The notes beneath the pieces were generated by a model, which was not told where the DNA came from, did no database searches, and saw nothing but the letters and a program-made list of their open reading frames with translations. Positions 35,395 through 43,910 of a stretch of 64,000 bases of DNA are shown here, piece after piece (the stretch's first letter is position 1; the number at the start of each line of letters is the position of its first letter). A program made the position numbers and the translations under genes. Source of the stretch: Dactylosporangium roseum. GTDB taxonomy: Bacteria > Actinomycetota > Actinomycetes > Mycobacteriales > Micromonosporaceae. The DNA is taken from contig NZ_CP073721.1 in NCBI RefSeq assembly GCF_025264685.1, forward strand, positions 7,829,501 through 7,893,500, in the 5' to 3' direction.

Positions 35395-35976
35395 TCATGC
35401 CGTCGATTCGCCGTCGCGCCACCGGGGCCACGGCCAGTCGTGGTGGTGCGGCCGTCCGCTGTGGCCCCTCGCCTGGTCGGCGGTCGGCTCCAGAGTCGGT
35501 TCCAGAGTCGGCTCCAGGGTCGGCTCCGCTGTCGGTTCCACGGTCGGTTCCGGCGTAGGCTCCGTTGTGGGCTCTGCCGTGGGTTCCGGTGACGCGGTGG
35601 CCGTTTCGATCGGCACCGGCAGCACGGTAGGCGATCGTCTCGTTGCTTCGGGCCGCCGCGGCCGCTTCTTCTCACTCGCCGGCGGCACGGTCGTCCGGCC
35701 CGGTCCGGCAAGATCCAACACCGGCACGGGAGCGGCGGGCACGGCGGCGAGGTTCAGCGACGGGCTGCGGTCGATGGTCGGCCGCTGGGGCAGGGCCACG
35801 CCGTTGTCGGTCGGCCCGTAGTCAGCGGTCGGCGGTCCATGGAGATGGGTCGCGCCGATGGCGACGAGGGCGAGGGCTCCCACTCCCCCCACGACAAGCG
35901 CGGAGGATGGCAGTCGCCACACCCGGCGGTGCTTCGTGACGTAGTGGGCCCGAGGATCGTTGAAGAAGAGACGCAT
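35395..35976 (-). CDS. Single-pass membrane protein with Glu-Pro-Thr repeat tail
   Basis: 193 residues. A basic N-terminus, one membrane helix ('SSALVVGGVGALALVAIGATHL', about residues 24-45), then an external Pro/Thr-rich region. In the region at about 35485-35590 a 12-bp unit encodes about eleven xEPT tetrapeptides ('EPTAEPTTEPTPEPTVEPT', excerpt). The end is His/Trp-rich ('RPHHHDWPWPRWRDGES'). No family recognised. The tandem repeat should vary in copy number between strains. Confidence 0.68.
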   Translation of the reverse strand: MRLFFNDPRAHYVTKHRRVWRLPSSALVVGGVGALALVAIGATHLHGPPTADYGPTDNGVALPQRPTIDRSPSLNLAAVPAAPVPVLDLAGPGRTTVPPASEKKRPRRPEATRRSPTVLPVPIETATASPEPTAEPTTEPTPEPTVEPTAEPTLEPTLEPTLEPTADQARGHSGRPHHHDWPWPRWRDGESTA

Positions 35977-36148
35977 GCCCGAGTCTGCGCAGGCCAACCC
36001 CGCGAACGGCGGGATTTGTGGCGGGGTGTCACGATGTCATACGGTAGCGGTCGGTTGGTCGGATCGGCCGACCACGCCGGACGGCGTAGCTCGTGTGGGT
36101 GATCGTTCCGCGACGCGGGCGATCTGGCACACTGATCGTCGTTCCTCG

Positions 36149-36239
36149 GGAGGGCTCGCCTAGTGGCCGATGGCGCCGGTCTTGAAAACCGGTGAGGCGT
36201 TCCGCGTCTCCGTGGGTTCGAATCCCACGCCCTCCGCCA
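36149..36239 (+). tRNA. tRNA-Ser (anticodon UGA)
   Basis: 91 nt including encoded CCA. Acceptor GGAGGGC pairs with GCCCTCC, discriminator G. The anticodon stem is CCGGT/ACCGG with loop CTTGAAA, giving TGA at 36183-36185. The long variable arm (TGAGGCGTTCCGCGTCTC) is class II, as serine tRNAs require. T-arm GTGGGTTCGAATCCCAC. Its last 60 bp (36178-36237) form the integration site of the island to the right. Confidence 0.96.
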
Positions 36240-36422
36240 AAGATCAGCAGAGACGCCGCCGGAGCAGCGAGAATGCTGCCCGGCGACCAACTTCGTCTAT
36301 CCGGCCGCGAGCCTGCTGAGTCTCGCTCGAACTCGCTGTGGCCCACTCGTTGTGCATGAGCTGTGCATGGCATCCCAGAGTAGACAGGCTCCCCCCGAGG
36401 ACGACCGCGCTCAGACCCTCAC

Positions 36423-37586
36423 GTGACTGATAGGGTGCTTCGTCCGCCTCGACATTCGACTTTTGGGATCGCCGTGGATCTTGACGCCTATACGATGGAT
36501 TGGTTGGACGGACAGACCCGCGCTCCTTCTGGGGAAAAGCCCGGCCGCCACGAGCTCGACTTGTACCGAAAGTCGATGGGACGTGTCACCGACGTGTTCC
36601 TGGCGCTCGGCAAGGCTGGCCGGATCGATCTAGCCGAGAAAGTTCTGCGGGATGAGCGTCGGATTGGTTATACCGAGCGGATGAGCTACGCCCAGCTCGC
36701 CGCCGCCTCCGCAGTCGTCGCTGGTGACACTGGAATCCGAATGTTGGCGGAGGTGGCCGCTGGTGATAGCTACAAGTCTTGGGCCAGCTACGGGATCGAA
36801 GCTCTTTGGCTTGCGGCATCCGACAAACCACTGCCCGCCGAAGGTTACGCTTCCTCCGCCTCTGAAGTTCGGTTCGAGATTCCAAGCATGATTCGAGCAA
36901 AAGCGCGCGCAGCTTTAGACGAATTGATTGTGAACTCCAAGGAAAACAGAGCGCTGTTCGCGAAAATTCTCACGCTTGCAAGCAATGAAGCAAACAAGAA
37001 TCAGATCGTGGGCGGTGTAAACGACTTCACCGAACACATCATGAAGGTACTGACCGCCGGCTCCATCGCGGTGCCGGCATCAATTCTTGATGACTTCGAG
37101 GAACTCGTCTCGAAAGATTTGCCCGAGGAGCGCTACCAAGAGTTCCTTAAGAGGTATCCAACTGTGCTCGACCCCCTGGCGGCCGCAGTCATTCCGAAGC
37201 ATCGGATGGGTACCGAGTTCGTCACTGACTTTGTCATCCGGCGCCACGACCTGCGCTACCTTGTGGTCGAAATTGAAAAGCCTCAGGATCGGATCTTCAC
37301 TACAAACGACGACTTTACCCGAGAATTTACACATGCTCTTGGGCAAGTCCTCGACTTTCAGGGCTGGGTAGCGGAGCACGGGCCATACGCCCGGAACGCA
37401 CTACCGAACATCGAGAATCCGCGGGGCCTGCTGGTTATCGGTAGGCGGGCGGCACTCAGCGCCCGCCAAGAGCGCAAGCTTCGACGGTGGAGCGTTAATA
37501 GCAACTTGATTGATGTTGTGACGTTCGACGACTTGGTAACGTCGGGTCGACAATTGCTCAGTAGCCTTCGCTCGCTGGTCGACTAG
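36423..37586 (+). CDS. Shedu-like (SduA, DUF4263) antiphage nuclease
   Basis: 387 residues. The C-terminal 170 residues carry the Shedu/DUF4263 pattern: 'EERYQEFLKRYPTVLDPL', 'VIPKHRMGTEFVTDFVIRR' and 'LRYLVVEIEKPQDRIF', where Asp and Glu-x-Glu-Lys make a PD-(D/E)xK-like active site, then 'HALGQVLDFQGW' and 'RGLLVIGRR'. The N-terminal 220 residues are helical and unassigned. Shedu is a single-gene defence system. It stands alone between the tRNA and the integrase, a classic cargo position. GTG start without a strong ribosome site. GC content is lower than the backbone. Confidence 0.8.
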   Translation: MTDRVLRPPRHSTFGIAVDLDAYTMDWLDGQTRAPSGEKPGRHELDLYRKSMGRVTDVFLALGKAGRIDLAEKVLRDERRIGYTERMSYAQLAAASAVVAGDTGIRMLAEVAAGDSYKSWASYGIEALWLAASDKPLPAEGYASSASEVRFEIPSMIRAKARAALDELIVNSKENRALFAKILTLASNEANKNQIVGGVNDFTEHIMKVLTAGSIAVPASILDDFEELVSKDLPEERYQEFLKRYPTVLDPLAAAVIPKHRMGTEFVTDFVIRRHDLRYLVVEIEKPQDRIFTTNDDFTREFTHALGQVLDFQGWVAEHGPYARNALPNIENPRGLLVIGRRAALSARQERKLRRWSVNSNLIDVVTFDDLVTSGRQLLSSLRSLVD

Positions 37587-37634
37587 GCTCGATGCATTCG
37601 CCGCAACGCCAACCGAACTCAATTGCCTGACCCA

Positions 37635-39060
37635 TCAACAATCAGCATCAGGGCGCGGTTGGCATACATCTTCGGGTGGTTCGGTATTTTGCTGCAACGC
37701 TGCCTCAATGCGGCGTCGGGCAGCTTCGTCCTGGCCGTCGATGCACTTTGCGTATACCTTTAGCAGCACGTTCACACTGTGGCCGGCCCAATCGGCGACC
37801 TGCGTGGCCGGCACGCCAGCATTGAGCCAAAGCGACACGGCAGCATGCCGGAGGTGATACGGCACCTTCGCCAGCGGCGAGCGCTGCTGCACCTCGGTCA
37901 AGGCCATTGCCCGCGCTTGTCGCCAAACCCGGCTGTAGGTTTCCTTCGACACTGGTCCGTGCTGGAAATACCGGCGAACGAATAGTCGGCCGTCGGCAGC
38001 CACCCCGTGCTCGGCAACATGCTGTCGCAGCAGGCGCACCAGCTCAGGCGCAGCCGGAACGATGCGCGTCGCGCTGGCCGCGCGGTGCTTTAACGCGCGG
38101 TCCTCCATGACCTCACCGCTGTCACTCCATTCCTGGCCGGCACGCTGAGTCGATCCGGTCAGATGCAGCGAACCCCATCCGGACTTCGGTAGGTCACAGT
38201 CGTCCAGGCGGAGATGCAGAGCCTCGGCCGGCCGAAGGGCCGCGAAGTACATACAGGCGAAGAATGCCTTGAGGCGCGCGTCCTTCTTCGCCACAGCGTC
38301 CAGCAGCAAGCGTGCTTGCGCGGGATTGACGACGACGCGCCGGTCAACCTCCTCGTCGTTCTTCGGGGCAGACCACTGCACGAAGTCCATCGGGTGTGTG
38401 TCGAGCCGGCGTAGCTCAACTGCGTACCGCAACGCGCCGTAGAAGACGGCTCGCTTGCGAGCGACTGTGTTCGGTGCCGCCGCCTTGCCCGTCCGTCTTC
38501 AACGCCAACTGATCCAACGCTTTCCGAACGAGCCCCGCGTCCGTCAACGCCGCGAGCTTGACGGTGTTCCTCCTCAGCCAGTCGATGGCGCGGACGTGCT
38601 CGTCATGTGGTGGGCCGGCGTCTCGCTGAGCCTTGTTGAACGCCCACGCATACAGAGCACGTCGGATCTCCCTGTCGCTCGGAGCGCCGCGTTCGGTCAA
38701 AAGCAGCGCCGGTGTCACGGTTGCAAGACTCTCAGCGATCGACTTGCGCTGCGTGGCTGCAGCACGGGGCCATTTCATGTCAACGAATTCAGTAGCGTGC
38801 TCGAACCACGAGCAAGCGCGCAGTTCCCGCGCCATCGGTTCGGGAAGTCCGCTCGGCTCGTCAAACGCGACGCCTTCCCGCTGCGCGACGATGAGCCTAG
38901 ACCGGAAGCTCTCCGCCAACGCTTGGGTCTGGAACGCCTTGCTGAACCGCTTGCCGGCGACCAGCCATCGGAGCTGGTAGGCAAGCTTCTTCTTGCCGGT
39001 CTTGCGGTCCTTTACTTCGTAGGTACTGATCCCCCAGATACGCACGTCGTACGTGCTCAT
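37635..39060 (-). pseudogene. int: Tyrosine recombinase (integrase), split by a one-base frameshift
   Basis: The N-terminal part (ATG 39060 leftwards) has the SAM-like/AP2-like integrase start 'YEVKDRKTGKKKLAYQLRWL'. The C-terminal part has the catalytic Arg in 'AALRPAEALHLR', HxxR in 'YHLRHAAVSLWLN' and the nucleophile Tyr in 'VLLKVYAKCIDG'. After '...ALKTDG' (about 38488-38490, run CCC on the plus strand) the frame changes. Removing one base restores 'KAAAPNTVARKRAVFYGALRYAVE'-type sequence (abbreviated) into the C-terminal frame. So the gene is disrupted unless this is a sequencing error. The start overlaps the excisionase stop (ATGA). Confidence 0.85.
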
Positions 39061-39281
39061 GCTGCGGCGTCCTCCTCGTGGGCGGTGAGCCAGGCGTCGA
39101 GATCGGTGCGGCGGATGCGGAGACTGCCGTTGGGGTACTTGATCGTTCGGGGTGCCTTCCCGATGGCCTTCCAGCGGAAGAAGGTGGACTTCGGGACGTC
39201 CAACTCGGCGAGCACCTGGGCGAGCGTGAGCAGCTCGCCGCCACGTGTCTTGGGTAGCCGGCTGACGTTGGGCGTGGTCAT
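39057..39281 (-). CDS. xis: HTH_17/AlpA-like DNA-binding protein, probable excisionase
   Basis: 74 residues: 'LLTLAQVLAELDVPKSTFFRWKAIGKAPRTIKYPNGSLRIRR' (excerpt), the MerR-like HTH typical of excisionases that sit before tyrosine integrases. ATG 39281 with GGGGAGG 8 nt upstream, and an ATGA overlap with int. Fits directionality control of the element. Confidence 0.82.
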   Translation of the reverse strand: MTTPNVSRLPKTRGGELLTLAQVLAELDVPKSTFFRWKAIGKAPRTIKYPNGSLRIRRTDLDAWLTAHEEDAAA

Positions 39282-39469
39282 GCGGTGGTCCTCCCCGTGG
39301 GCGGTGCGGTGGTCAGGGGTCGCTCGGTGCGGCAAGCGAGGGGCCTTTCGCCTCGATCCGGTCGGCTGCTGAGCGGGGGGCAGGGCGGCGGTCGGGGTGC
39401 CGCCGCGATATCCGCGAAATGCCGTGCGGGGCGAGGGTTCTGCGGATTACGCGGATTGTGCGGACGGCT

Positions 39470-39703
39470 CATCGGGTCGCCGCCGTGAGCGGATGCACGG
39501 TGCCGGTTGGGCGGATCACGTCCGGGTGCACCAGCCACGCCGGCGAGGGCGGGCGGCCGGCGCCGGCTCGCGTCGGCGTTGGCTCGGCGCGGATGTAGCC
39601 GTGCGCCTGCAAGAGGTTGAGCGGCGGGTCAAGGTCGCTCGCCTTCGGGAACCGGCCTCGGGCAACGGCGCTGAACAGCTCGCGCGAAATCCGCGATCCC
39701 TGA
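39470..39703 (-). pseudogene. C-terminal scrap of an element protein (DUF3987/primase-helicase-like)
   Basis: A 77-codon leftward frame reads 'ISRELFSAVARGRFPKASDL', 'PPLNLLQAHGYIRAEP' and 'RPPSPAWLVHPDVIRP', ending at 39470. This winged-helix-like tail is what ends many actinobacterial element replication or DUF3987 proteins. No start exists; the frame runs into the fragment of the next, oppositely oriented gene at about 39700. Assignment to DUF3987 is tentative; the fragmentary state is clear. Confidence 0.5.
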
Positions 39704-40112
39704 GCCGTACGGTCGCGAGGTCATCGTGGCCGTCCGAGACACTGGGCGGCCGGTGGCGATCGTCAGCAACAACTCGGCCGGCGCGATCGAGGCGTACCTG
39801 TCCGAGCATCGGCTTGCCGGCCACATCGCCTACGTCGCCGGCCGCGCCTATGCCCAGCCGGAGCGGATGAAGCCGAACCCCGAGCCGATCTGGCGCGCGG
39901 CGACGGCGCTCGACGTCGAGCCGGCGACGTGCGTGCTGGTCGGTGATTCACTGTTCGACATCGAAGGCGCGCAGGCGGCCGGCGTGCCAGTCATCGCCCA
40001 TGCCAACAAACCGCCGAAGGCGCAGCGATTCACCGACGCGTCAGCCGACGTGGTGCTGACCAGCATGGGCGACATCGCTTCGGCACTGCTGGCACTGGGT
40101 GAAGGCCGGTAG
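39684..40112 (+). pseudogene. HAD-family hydrolase, N-terminally truncated
   Basis: The readable part starts near 'PEPYGREVIVAVRDTGRPVA' and has HAD motif II 'AIVSNNSAGAIEAYL', Lys in 'RMKPNPEPIW' and motif IV 'CVLVGDSLFDIEGAQAAGVP'. Motif I (DxDxT) is missing because the 5' end meets the oppositely oriented scrap at about 39700. GTG 39726 could start a 128-residue product that would lack the catalytic Asp. Inactive relic is most likely. Confidence 0.7.
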
Positions 40113-40123
40113 CCGATGTGCTG

Positions 40124-40453
40124 CTACGCAGCCGGCAACGGACGGAGCGCGTCGACCGCTCGGGCGGTCTTGCTCACCGCGTCGAGCGCGGCACGCAGTT
40201 GGTCGACCTGCGCCAGCGTCAAGTCATGCGCACCGCGCTCGCCGTAGAACGTGTGAAACCTCAGCCCCACCAACGGCGCGCCACTGCGTTCAACGTACTC
40301 GACGTTCACGCCACAGCCGGAACGCTCGTCGTACCGCACCGTGCAGTCTGGCGCAACGTCACTGGCAATCTCCTGGTCAACGCCTACGTCAACGCTCCTC
40401 AGCGCAAGTTGAGTTGGTAGTCGGCTCCGGCGTCCAGCCGAGAAACCGGTCAT
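40124..40453 (-). CDS. Small hypothetical protein of the island
   Basis: Up to 109 residues. The protein-like part is the last 90: 'CTVRYDERSGCGVNVEYVE' and 'FHTFYGERGAHDLTLAQVDQLRAALDAV'. The 5' end overlaps the upstream gene by 65 nt in another frame; a start nearer 40390 is likely but no codon stands out. No family recognised. Confidence 0.45.
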   Translation of the reverse strand: MTGFSAGRRSRLPTQLALRSVDVGVDQEIASDVAPDCTVRYDERSGCGVNVEYVERSGAPLVGLRFHTFYGERGAHDLTLAQVDQLRAALDAVSKTARAVDALRPLPAA

Positions 40454-40934
40454 AGAGTTCGGGCAACGCGGCGACCCCGAGATCTTCGGACGCCTCAGCG
40501 ACCCGCGCCGCCATCAGCACCGTCAGCGCACCAAGATTGTTCGCAAACTCGTCCGCAAGGTGGCGTCGCACCGACCCGCACGGCCAAGGCCGCCCACACC
40601 GGACACAAACCCACTCCGGCCGCGCCGGCGCATGCCGATCATCGGGCTGCCCAAGCGCGGCGGCGAGTTGACGCGCGTGCGCGGAGGCACCAGCGGCAAG
40701 CCGCAGCGCCCCTCGGACCGCTTCCACGGTTGGCCCGTCGTTACCGCTCATCAGGTGCAGCCGGTGTACATCGTCGGTGACGACCAGGACGAGGCCGCTG
40801 TAGTGACGCTCGGTTCGCGCGGCGACCGAAGGAAAGCCAAGACCTATCAGCCCGGCCGATGCAGCGTCGCTGCGCGGCGGTGCCTGCTTACGCATCCGAC
40901 CTCCCGACGTCATCGCGGACGCATGTCGGCTCAC
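40389..40934 (-). CDS. Hypothetical element protein with CxxC motif
   Basis: 181 residues or about 168 from an internal ATG (40895). It contains 'WVCVRCGRPWPCGSVRRHL', a Cys-rich segment seen in small actinobacterial element proteins, and helical flanks. Followed by the small hypothetical gene. Function unknown. Confidence 0.5.
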   Translation of the reverse strand: MSRHASAMTSGGRMRKQAPPRSDAASAGLIGLGFPSVAARTERHYSGLVLVVTDDVHRLHLMSGNDGPTVEAVRGALRLAAGASAHARQLAAALGQPDDRHAPARPEWVCVRCGRPWPCGSVRRHLADEFANNLGALTVLMAARVAEASEDLGVAALPELYDRFLGWTPEPTTNSTCAEER

Positions 40935-41065
40935 ACCGCCGAGGGCCGGGCCTGCTGAGCGTCGCCGCTGCTCAGGTGTGATCCGGTGGTGACGATGTGG
41001 ATGACAGCCGCGACGTTCGCGCCGCTGTCATGCCCGCAGCACAAGGCTAGAGCTATACGTCCCTG

Positions 41066-41081
41066 TACGTCTATAGACGTA
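41066..41081. promoter_or_regulatory. 16-bp perfect palindrome, probable GntR operator
   Basis: TACGTCTATAGACGTA lies 16 bp before the start codon of the GntR gene. A further half-site ACGT is at 41057-41060. The position over the transcription start suggests autorepression. Confidence 0.75.
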
Positions 41082-41096
41082 GCTGAAGGATCGCTG

Positions 41097-41369
41097 ATGT
41101 ACCTGCACATCTACGTTGCCGACATGGTCGATCCGGACGGCCCCACGCCCGTATACGTGCAGATCGCCGACATCATCCAGCAGCGGATCGAGGCCGGCGA
41201 GCTACAGCCCAACCGGCCGATCCCAAGCGAACTCGCCCTCCAGCAAGAGTTCGGCGTGGCCCGAGGCACCGCCCGCCGCGCCGTCGAACTCCTCCGCGAC
41301 CGCGGCCTCGTCTTCACCGTTCCGCAGCGCGGCACATTCGTTGCCGATCGGCCCGCCGACGACGCATAG
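41097..41369 (+). CDS. GntR-family transcriptional regulator, short
   Basis: 90 residues, essentially only the winged HTH: 'PVYVQIADIIQQRIEAGELQ', 'IPSELALQQEFGVARGTARRAVELLRDRGLVFTVPQRGTFVAD' (excerpt). No ligand domain, as in KorSA-like regulators of integrative elements. ATG 41097 with GAAGGA 6 nt upstream. It may control the element or the following operon. Confidence 0.85.
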   Translation: MYLHIYVADMVDPDGPTPVYVQIADIIQQRIEAGELQPNRPIPSELALQQEFGVARGTARRAVELLRDRGLVFTVPQRGTFVADRPADDA

Positions 41370-41537
41370 ATCCCATGGGTCATCCCACAGAATTTCAGGC
41401 CAAACACACCAGCCAGGCCTCAAGATCTCTAGCCCAGCGAGGGCATTTTTGATCATGGCCCGAGTGTGAAGCCGAACGGGCGAGCCCTTCCGGCAGTAAC
41501 GGCCGGTTATCATGACCGGATGAGGAAGGGGCCTATT

Positions 41538-42650
41538 GTGGATCTTGATCCCGCAAGGGCTCACCGCCTAGTCGAGATCATGAGCCCATTCGACCAAGCG
41601 CTCTGGAACCGAATCCTACGGGGGCCACTTCCATCTGTCCCCGACTTGATTCCCCTCGACCGCATACCTTCCTTCCAGCTTACTGTCGAAGCGGCGATAG
41701 CCGTCGACGGAAACCCTCTCGAAGGCGTTCGACCTCGCGACGTACAGACGCACCTGGTGCAGTCTGGCGCTAGCGCCTTGATGGTAGTCGACTTCCCCGA
41801 CGCGCCTTTCGTTTTGGCCGCCATACCGTCAGAGTTCTCCGGCGTCTTTCACCTCGTGTCCACGGTGCCCGTAACCGATGGACGATGGAAAAGGGTTGAA
41901 CGCCGAATTAGCACCTCATCAACGGTAGCCTCATGCTATCTCAACGAGGCAGACTTCACAGCGGCCGGCGACGCGCTTACAGAATTCGGAGACGTTGAGG
42001 TAAGTCGAGTAACGGCACGCGATTCAACTGACTGGTCTTCGTTGTCACGCGGCTGGCAGCGCTCACCTTTCGGTCGCCTATCCCACAGAGACGTACTCCG
42101 CTATCTCGATGAGGTGAACGCCTCGGTCCGAACAATGACCCTTAGTGTCAAGGATCGGCTTCACATTCACCTAAGGCGACTAGCTGGAACTACGTACTAC
42201 AGTGGCGATCGGGCTCCGTTTGCGCGAGTACTTGACGTAATCTCGGCGGCAGCGGCGCGTCGACGAGAACTGCTGATTGGCAGAGAGCGGAGAATCAGCG
42301 TACCGGCCTCGGCTCCGATCGCCGTAACATTGCCAACACCAAGATTCTCGGACGCGAGCGCCACAGGCGACCTACTAACCGAACTCTCTCGAATTCAGAA
42401 CTCCGGGATCGCCGTTCTACATCGCAACCCGTACCTGCATGTAGTATTCACCGATTACCTCGATGGTTCGAACTTCGATCTCTTCGTAACGGAAGCTAAC
42501 GTAATTGAGATCCATCCGGGCTTCCGAGCAAGCGTTGGTGCAATCGCGCGGCTCGCGGATCGGCTTGCGGAGAGATTCGCTGCGGTGAGTACGGTCGAGT
42601 CTGGAGTTGCCGATACAGTGACACTCGACGACCTAACAGTGGCCCTATAG
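41538..42650 (+). CDS. Unknown protein, first gene of a two-gene island operon
   Basis: 370 residues from GTG 41538, which has GGAAGGGG 6 nt upstream (ATG 41520 is the alternative). Soluble, mixed alpha/beta. No motif recognised; recurring features are 'FDQALWNRILRGPLPSVPDLIPLDRIPSFQLTVEAAIAVDG' (excerpt) and a C-terminal 'NPYLHVVFTDYLDGSNFDLFVTEANVIEIHPGF' (excerpt). Lower GC and more A/T-ending codons than the backbone. It ends 9 bp before the next gene. Location in a defence-bearing island suggests, but does not show, a defence role. Confidence 0.7.
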   Translation: MDLDPARAHRLVEIMSPFDQALWNRILRGPLPSVPDLIPLDRIPSFQLTVEAAIAVDGNPLEGVRPRDVQTHLVQSGASALMVVDFPDAPFVLAAIPSEFSGVFHLVSTVPVTDGRWKRVERRISTSSTVASCYLNEADFTAAGDALTEFGDVEVSRVTARDSTDWSSLSRGWQRSPFGRLSHRDVLRYLDEVNASVRTMTLSVKDRLHIHLRRLAGTTYYSGDRAPFARVLDVISAAAARRRELLIGRERRISVPASAPIAVTLPTPRFSDASATGDLLTELSRIQNSGIAVLHRNPYLHVVFTDYLDGSNFDLFVTEANVIEIHPGFRASVGAIARLADRLAERFAAVSTVESGVADTVTLDDLTVAL

Positions 42651-42659
42651 CGAGGCGGC

Positions 42660-43676
42660 GTGGCCCAAACCTCAGCACAAGAGCGCGCAGAGCGACAGCT
42701 CCTCGAAAGCTTTGAACGATACGATCAGTACGTTGATATCGTATCGGCGTTCGAGTGGCTCTTCACGGACGTTCGAGTGAAACAAGTGCCCGAGTACGTG
42801 TTGCACTTTGAACGCTTCCCGCGTGCCAAGAACCCGTCGGGCGATGAATTGACGCCCGATTTTACCGCCGCCTTTAAATCAGGCAACGGACTAGTCGGAG
42901 AAATCGCCACCATCGCCATTCACGAGAATAGCGTTGACAAGCTGTGCAAGCAGATACTTCGATACGACTCACTTACAAGTCTGCCGGATGGAAGCGGTGG
43001 ACGGATCCGTTGCACATGTGACGTTATCTTGCTGGTTCCGTTCAGCGTTGGAGCCGCTGCCGCCCAGCGAATCTTGGTCGATCGTATGGCTAATGCCGAT
43101 GATTCGTACAAGCCAACTCGCGCTCCGATAATTGTTCAGTATGCACGAGAAGGAGAGGCGTACGTCTTTCAGCGCTACAGTGACCCCGCCAACGGTGTCC
43201 TCGTAGAAACAGGACGCGAGCCTCCGATCTTGCCAAGACTTAACATTGGGCTCAAGATTCGAGCGGCCCAATTTGTGGCAATCAAGGCAGCTCGTGCGTT
43301 CATCAATGACGGCACCGATCCACTCTACCTGAGTACCCATTTGTGGACGAAGACTTGGCCAACTCAGCACGGAGCACCAAGGCGTGATCCGATCAAGGTA
43401 AACCCAGCCTCAACAGCGAATCTGCTACGGCGACAACACGGTAGGGGCTCGGCCGGAGAGGTCCGTGCCGCACTGGAGTTGCTGGCTCAAGCCGGTCTAG
43501 CCGCACAACAAGCGAAGTCTGGAAGCTGGGAGGTGGCTTGGGCTCGTCTCACCAGGCAAGGCGACAGCGACATTCACAAGATCATCGCCCGGCGAGCGTG
43601 CGGGGGCACGCCAACTCGTTCTCGTCGACTCGCCACGAGGACGCCAAGCGCATACGAGCAGGGATCGCTTTTTTGA
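42660..43676 (+). CDS. Unknown protein with possible PD-(D/E)xK-like segment, second gene of the operon
   Basis: 338 residues. 'DELTPDFTAAFKSGNGLVGEIATI' (excerpt) at about residues 60-85 resembles the PD...(D/E)x core of restriction-like nucleases, and is followed by 'KLCKQILRYDSL', like the RecB QxxxY motif. The expected Lys after Glu is Ala, so activity is doubtful. The C-terminal third has a winged-helix look ('GEVRAALELLAQAGLAAQQAKSG'). 9 bp after the preceding gene. Stop is 119 bp before the second tRNA-Ser repeat. Not assignable to a known system by eye. Confidence 0.68.
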   Translation: MAQTSAQERAERQLLESFERYDQYVDIVSAFEWLFTDVRVKQVPEYVLHFERFPRAKNPSGDELTPDFTAAFKSGNGLVGEIATIAIHENSVDKLCKQILRYDSLTSLPDGSGGRIRCTCDVILLVPFSVGAAAAQRILVDRMANADDSYKPTRAPIIVQYAREGEAYVFQRYSDPANGVLVETGREPPILPRLNIGLKIRAAQFVAIKAARAFINDGTDPLYLSTHLWTKTWPTQHGAPRRDPIKVNPASTANLLRRQHGRGSAGEVRAALELLAQAGLAAQQAKSGSWEVAWARLTRQGDSDIHKIIARRACGGTPTRSRRLATRTPSAYEQGSLF

Positions 43677-43795
43677 CGCCTGCCGTTCGAGATCGAGTCG
43701 CAGTCGCACGGGCCGTGCGCAGCACCCATGCCCGACGAGTGTCATGGCTATGGATGTCTTCGCCGTTTCCGCAGGTCAACATCCATGCGGTCTCT

Positions 43796-43854
43796 GGTCT
43801 TGAATCCGGTGAGGCGTTCCGCGTCTCCGTGGGTTCGAATCCCACGCCCTCCGC
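43796..43854 (+). repeat. Second copy of tRNA-Ser 3' end (att site)
   Basis: Matches tRNA-Ser 36178-36237 except around the anticodon loop, where GAAAACCGG is replaced by GAATCCGG (one base shorter, one change). It lacks the acceptor and D-arm 5' half, so it is not a functional tRNA. Interpreted as an attachment site between two stacked elements. Confidence 0.9.
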
Positions 43855-43866
43855 ACAGCACAAGCA

Positions 43867-43910
43867 AGAACGCCCGCTGGGCAGCAGAAACACTGCCCAG
43901 CGGGCGTTCT
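43867..43910. terminator. 18-bp hairpin after the second att copy
   Basis: AGAACGCCCGCTGGGCAG (43867-43884) pairs perfectly with CTGCCCAGCGGGCGTTCT (43893-43910), 8-nt loop. Similar but weaker hairpins follow the tRNA gene (36252-36287) and the third copy, so each att carries a tRNA-type terminator. Confidence 0.85.

Noticed and set aside
34434..35711. Longer quinone oxidoreductase starting at 35711
   Set aside because: The extra N-terminal 100 codons are Arg/Pro repeats from the antisense of the EPT repeat gene; homologues start at about 35387.
42720..42990. Calling the second unknown island gene a restriction endonuclease
   Set aside because: The Lys of PD-(D/E)xK is not in place, so only a structural resemblance is claimed.
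43796..43854. A second tRNA-Ser gene
   Set aside because: Acceptor 5' strand and D-arm are missing and the anticodon loop is altered; it is an att fragment.
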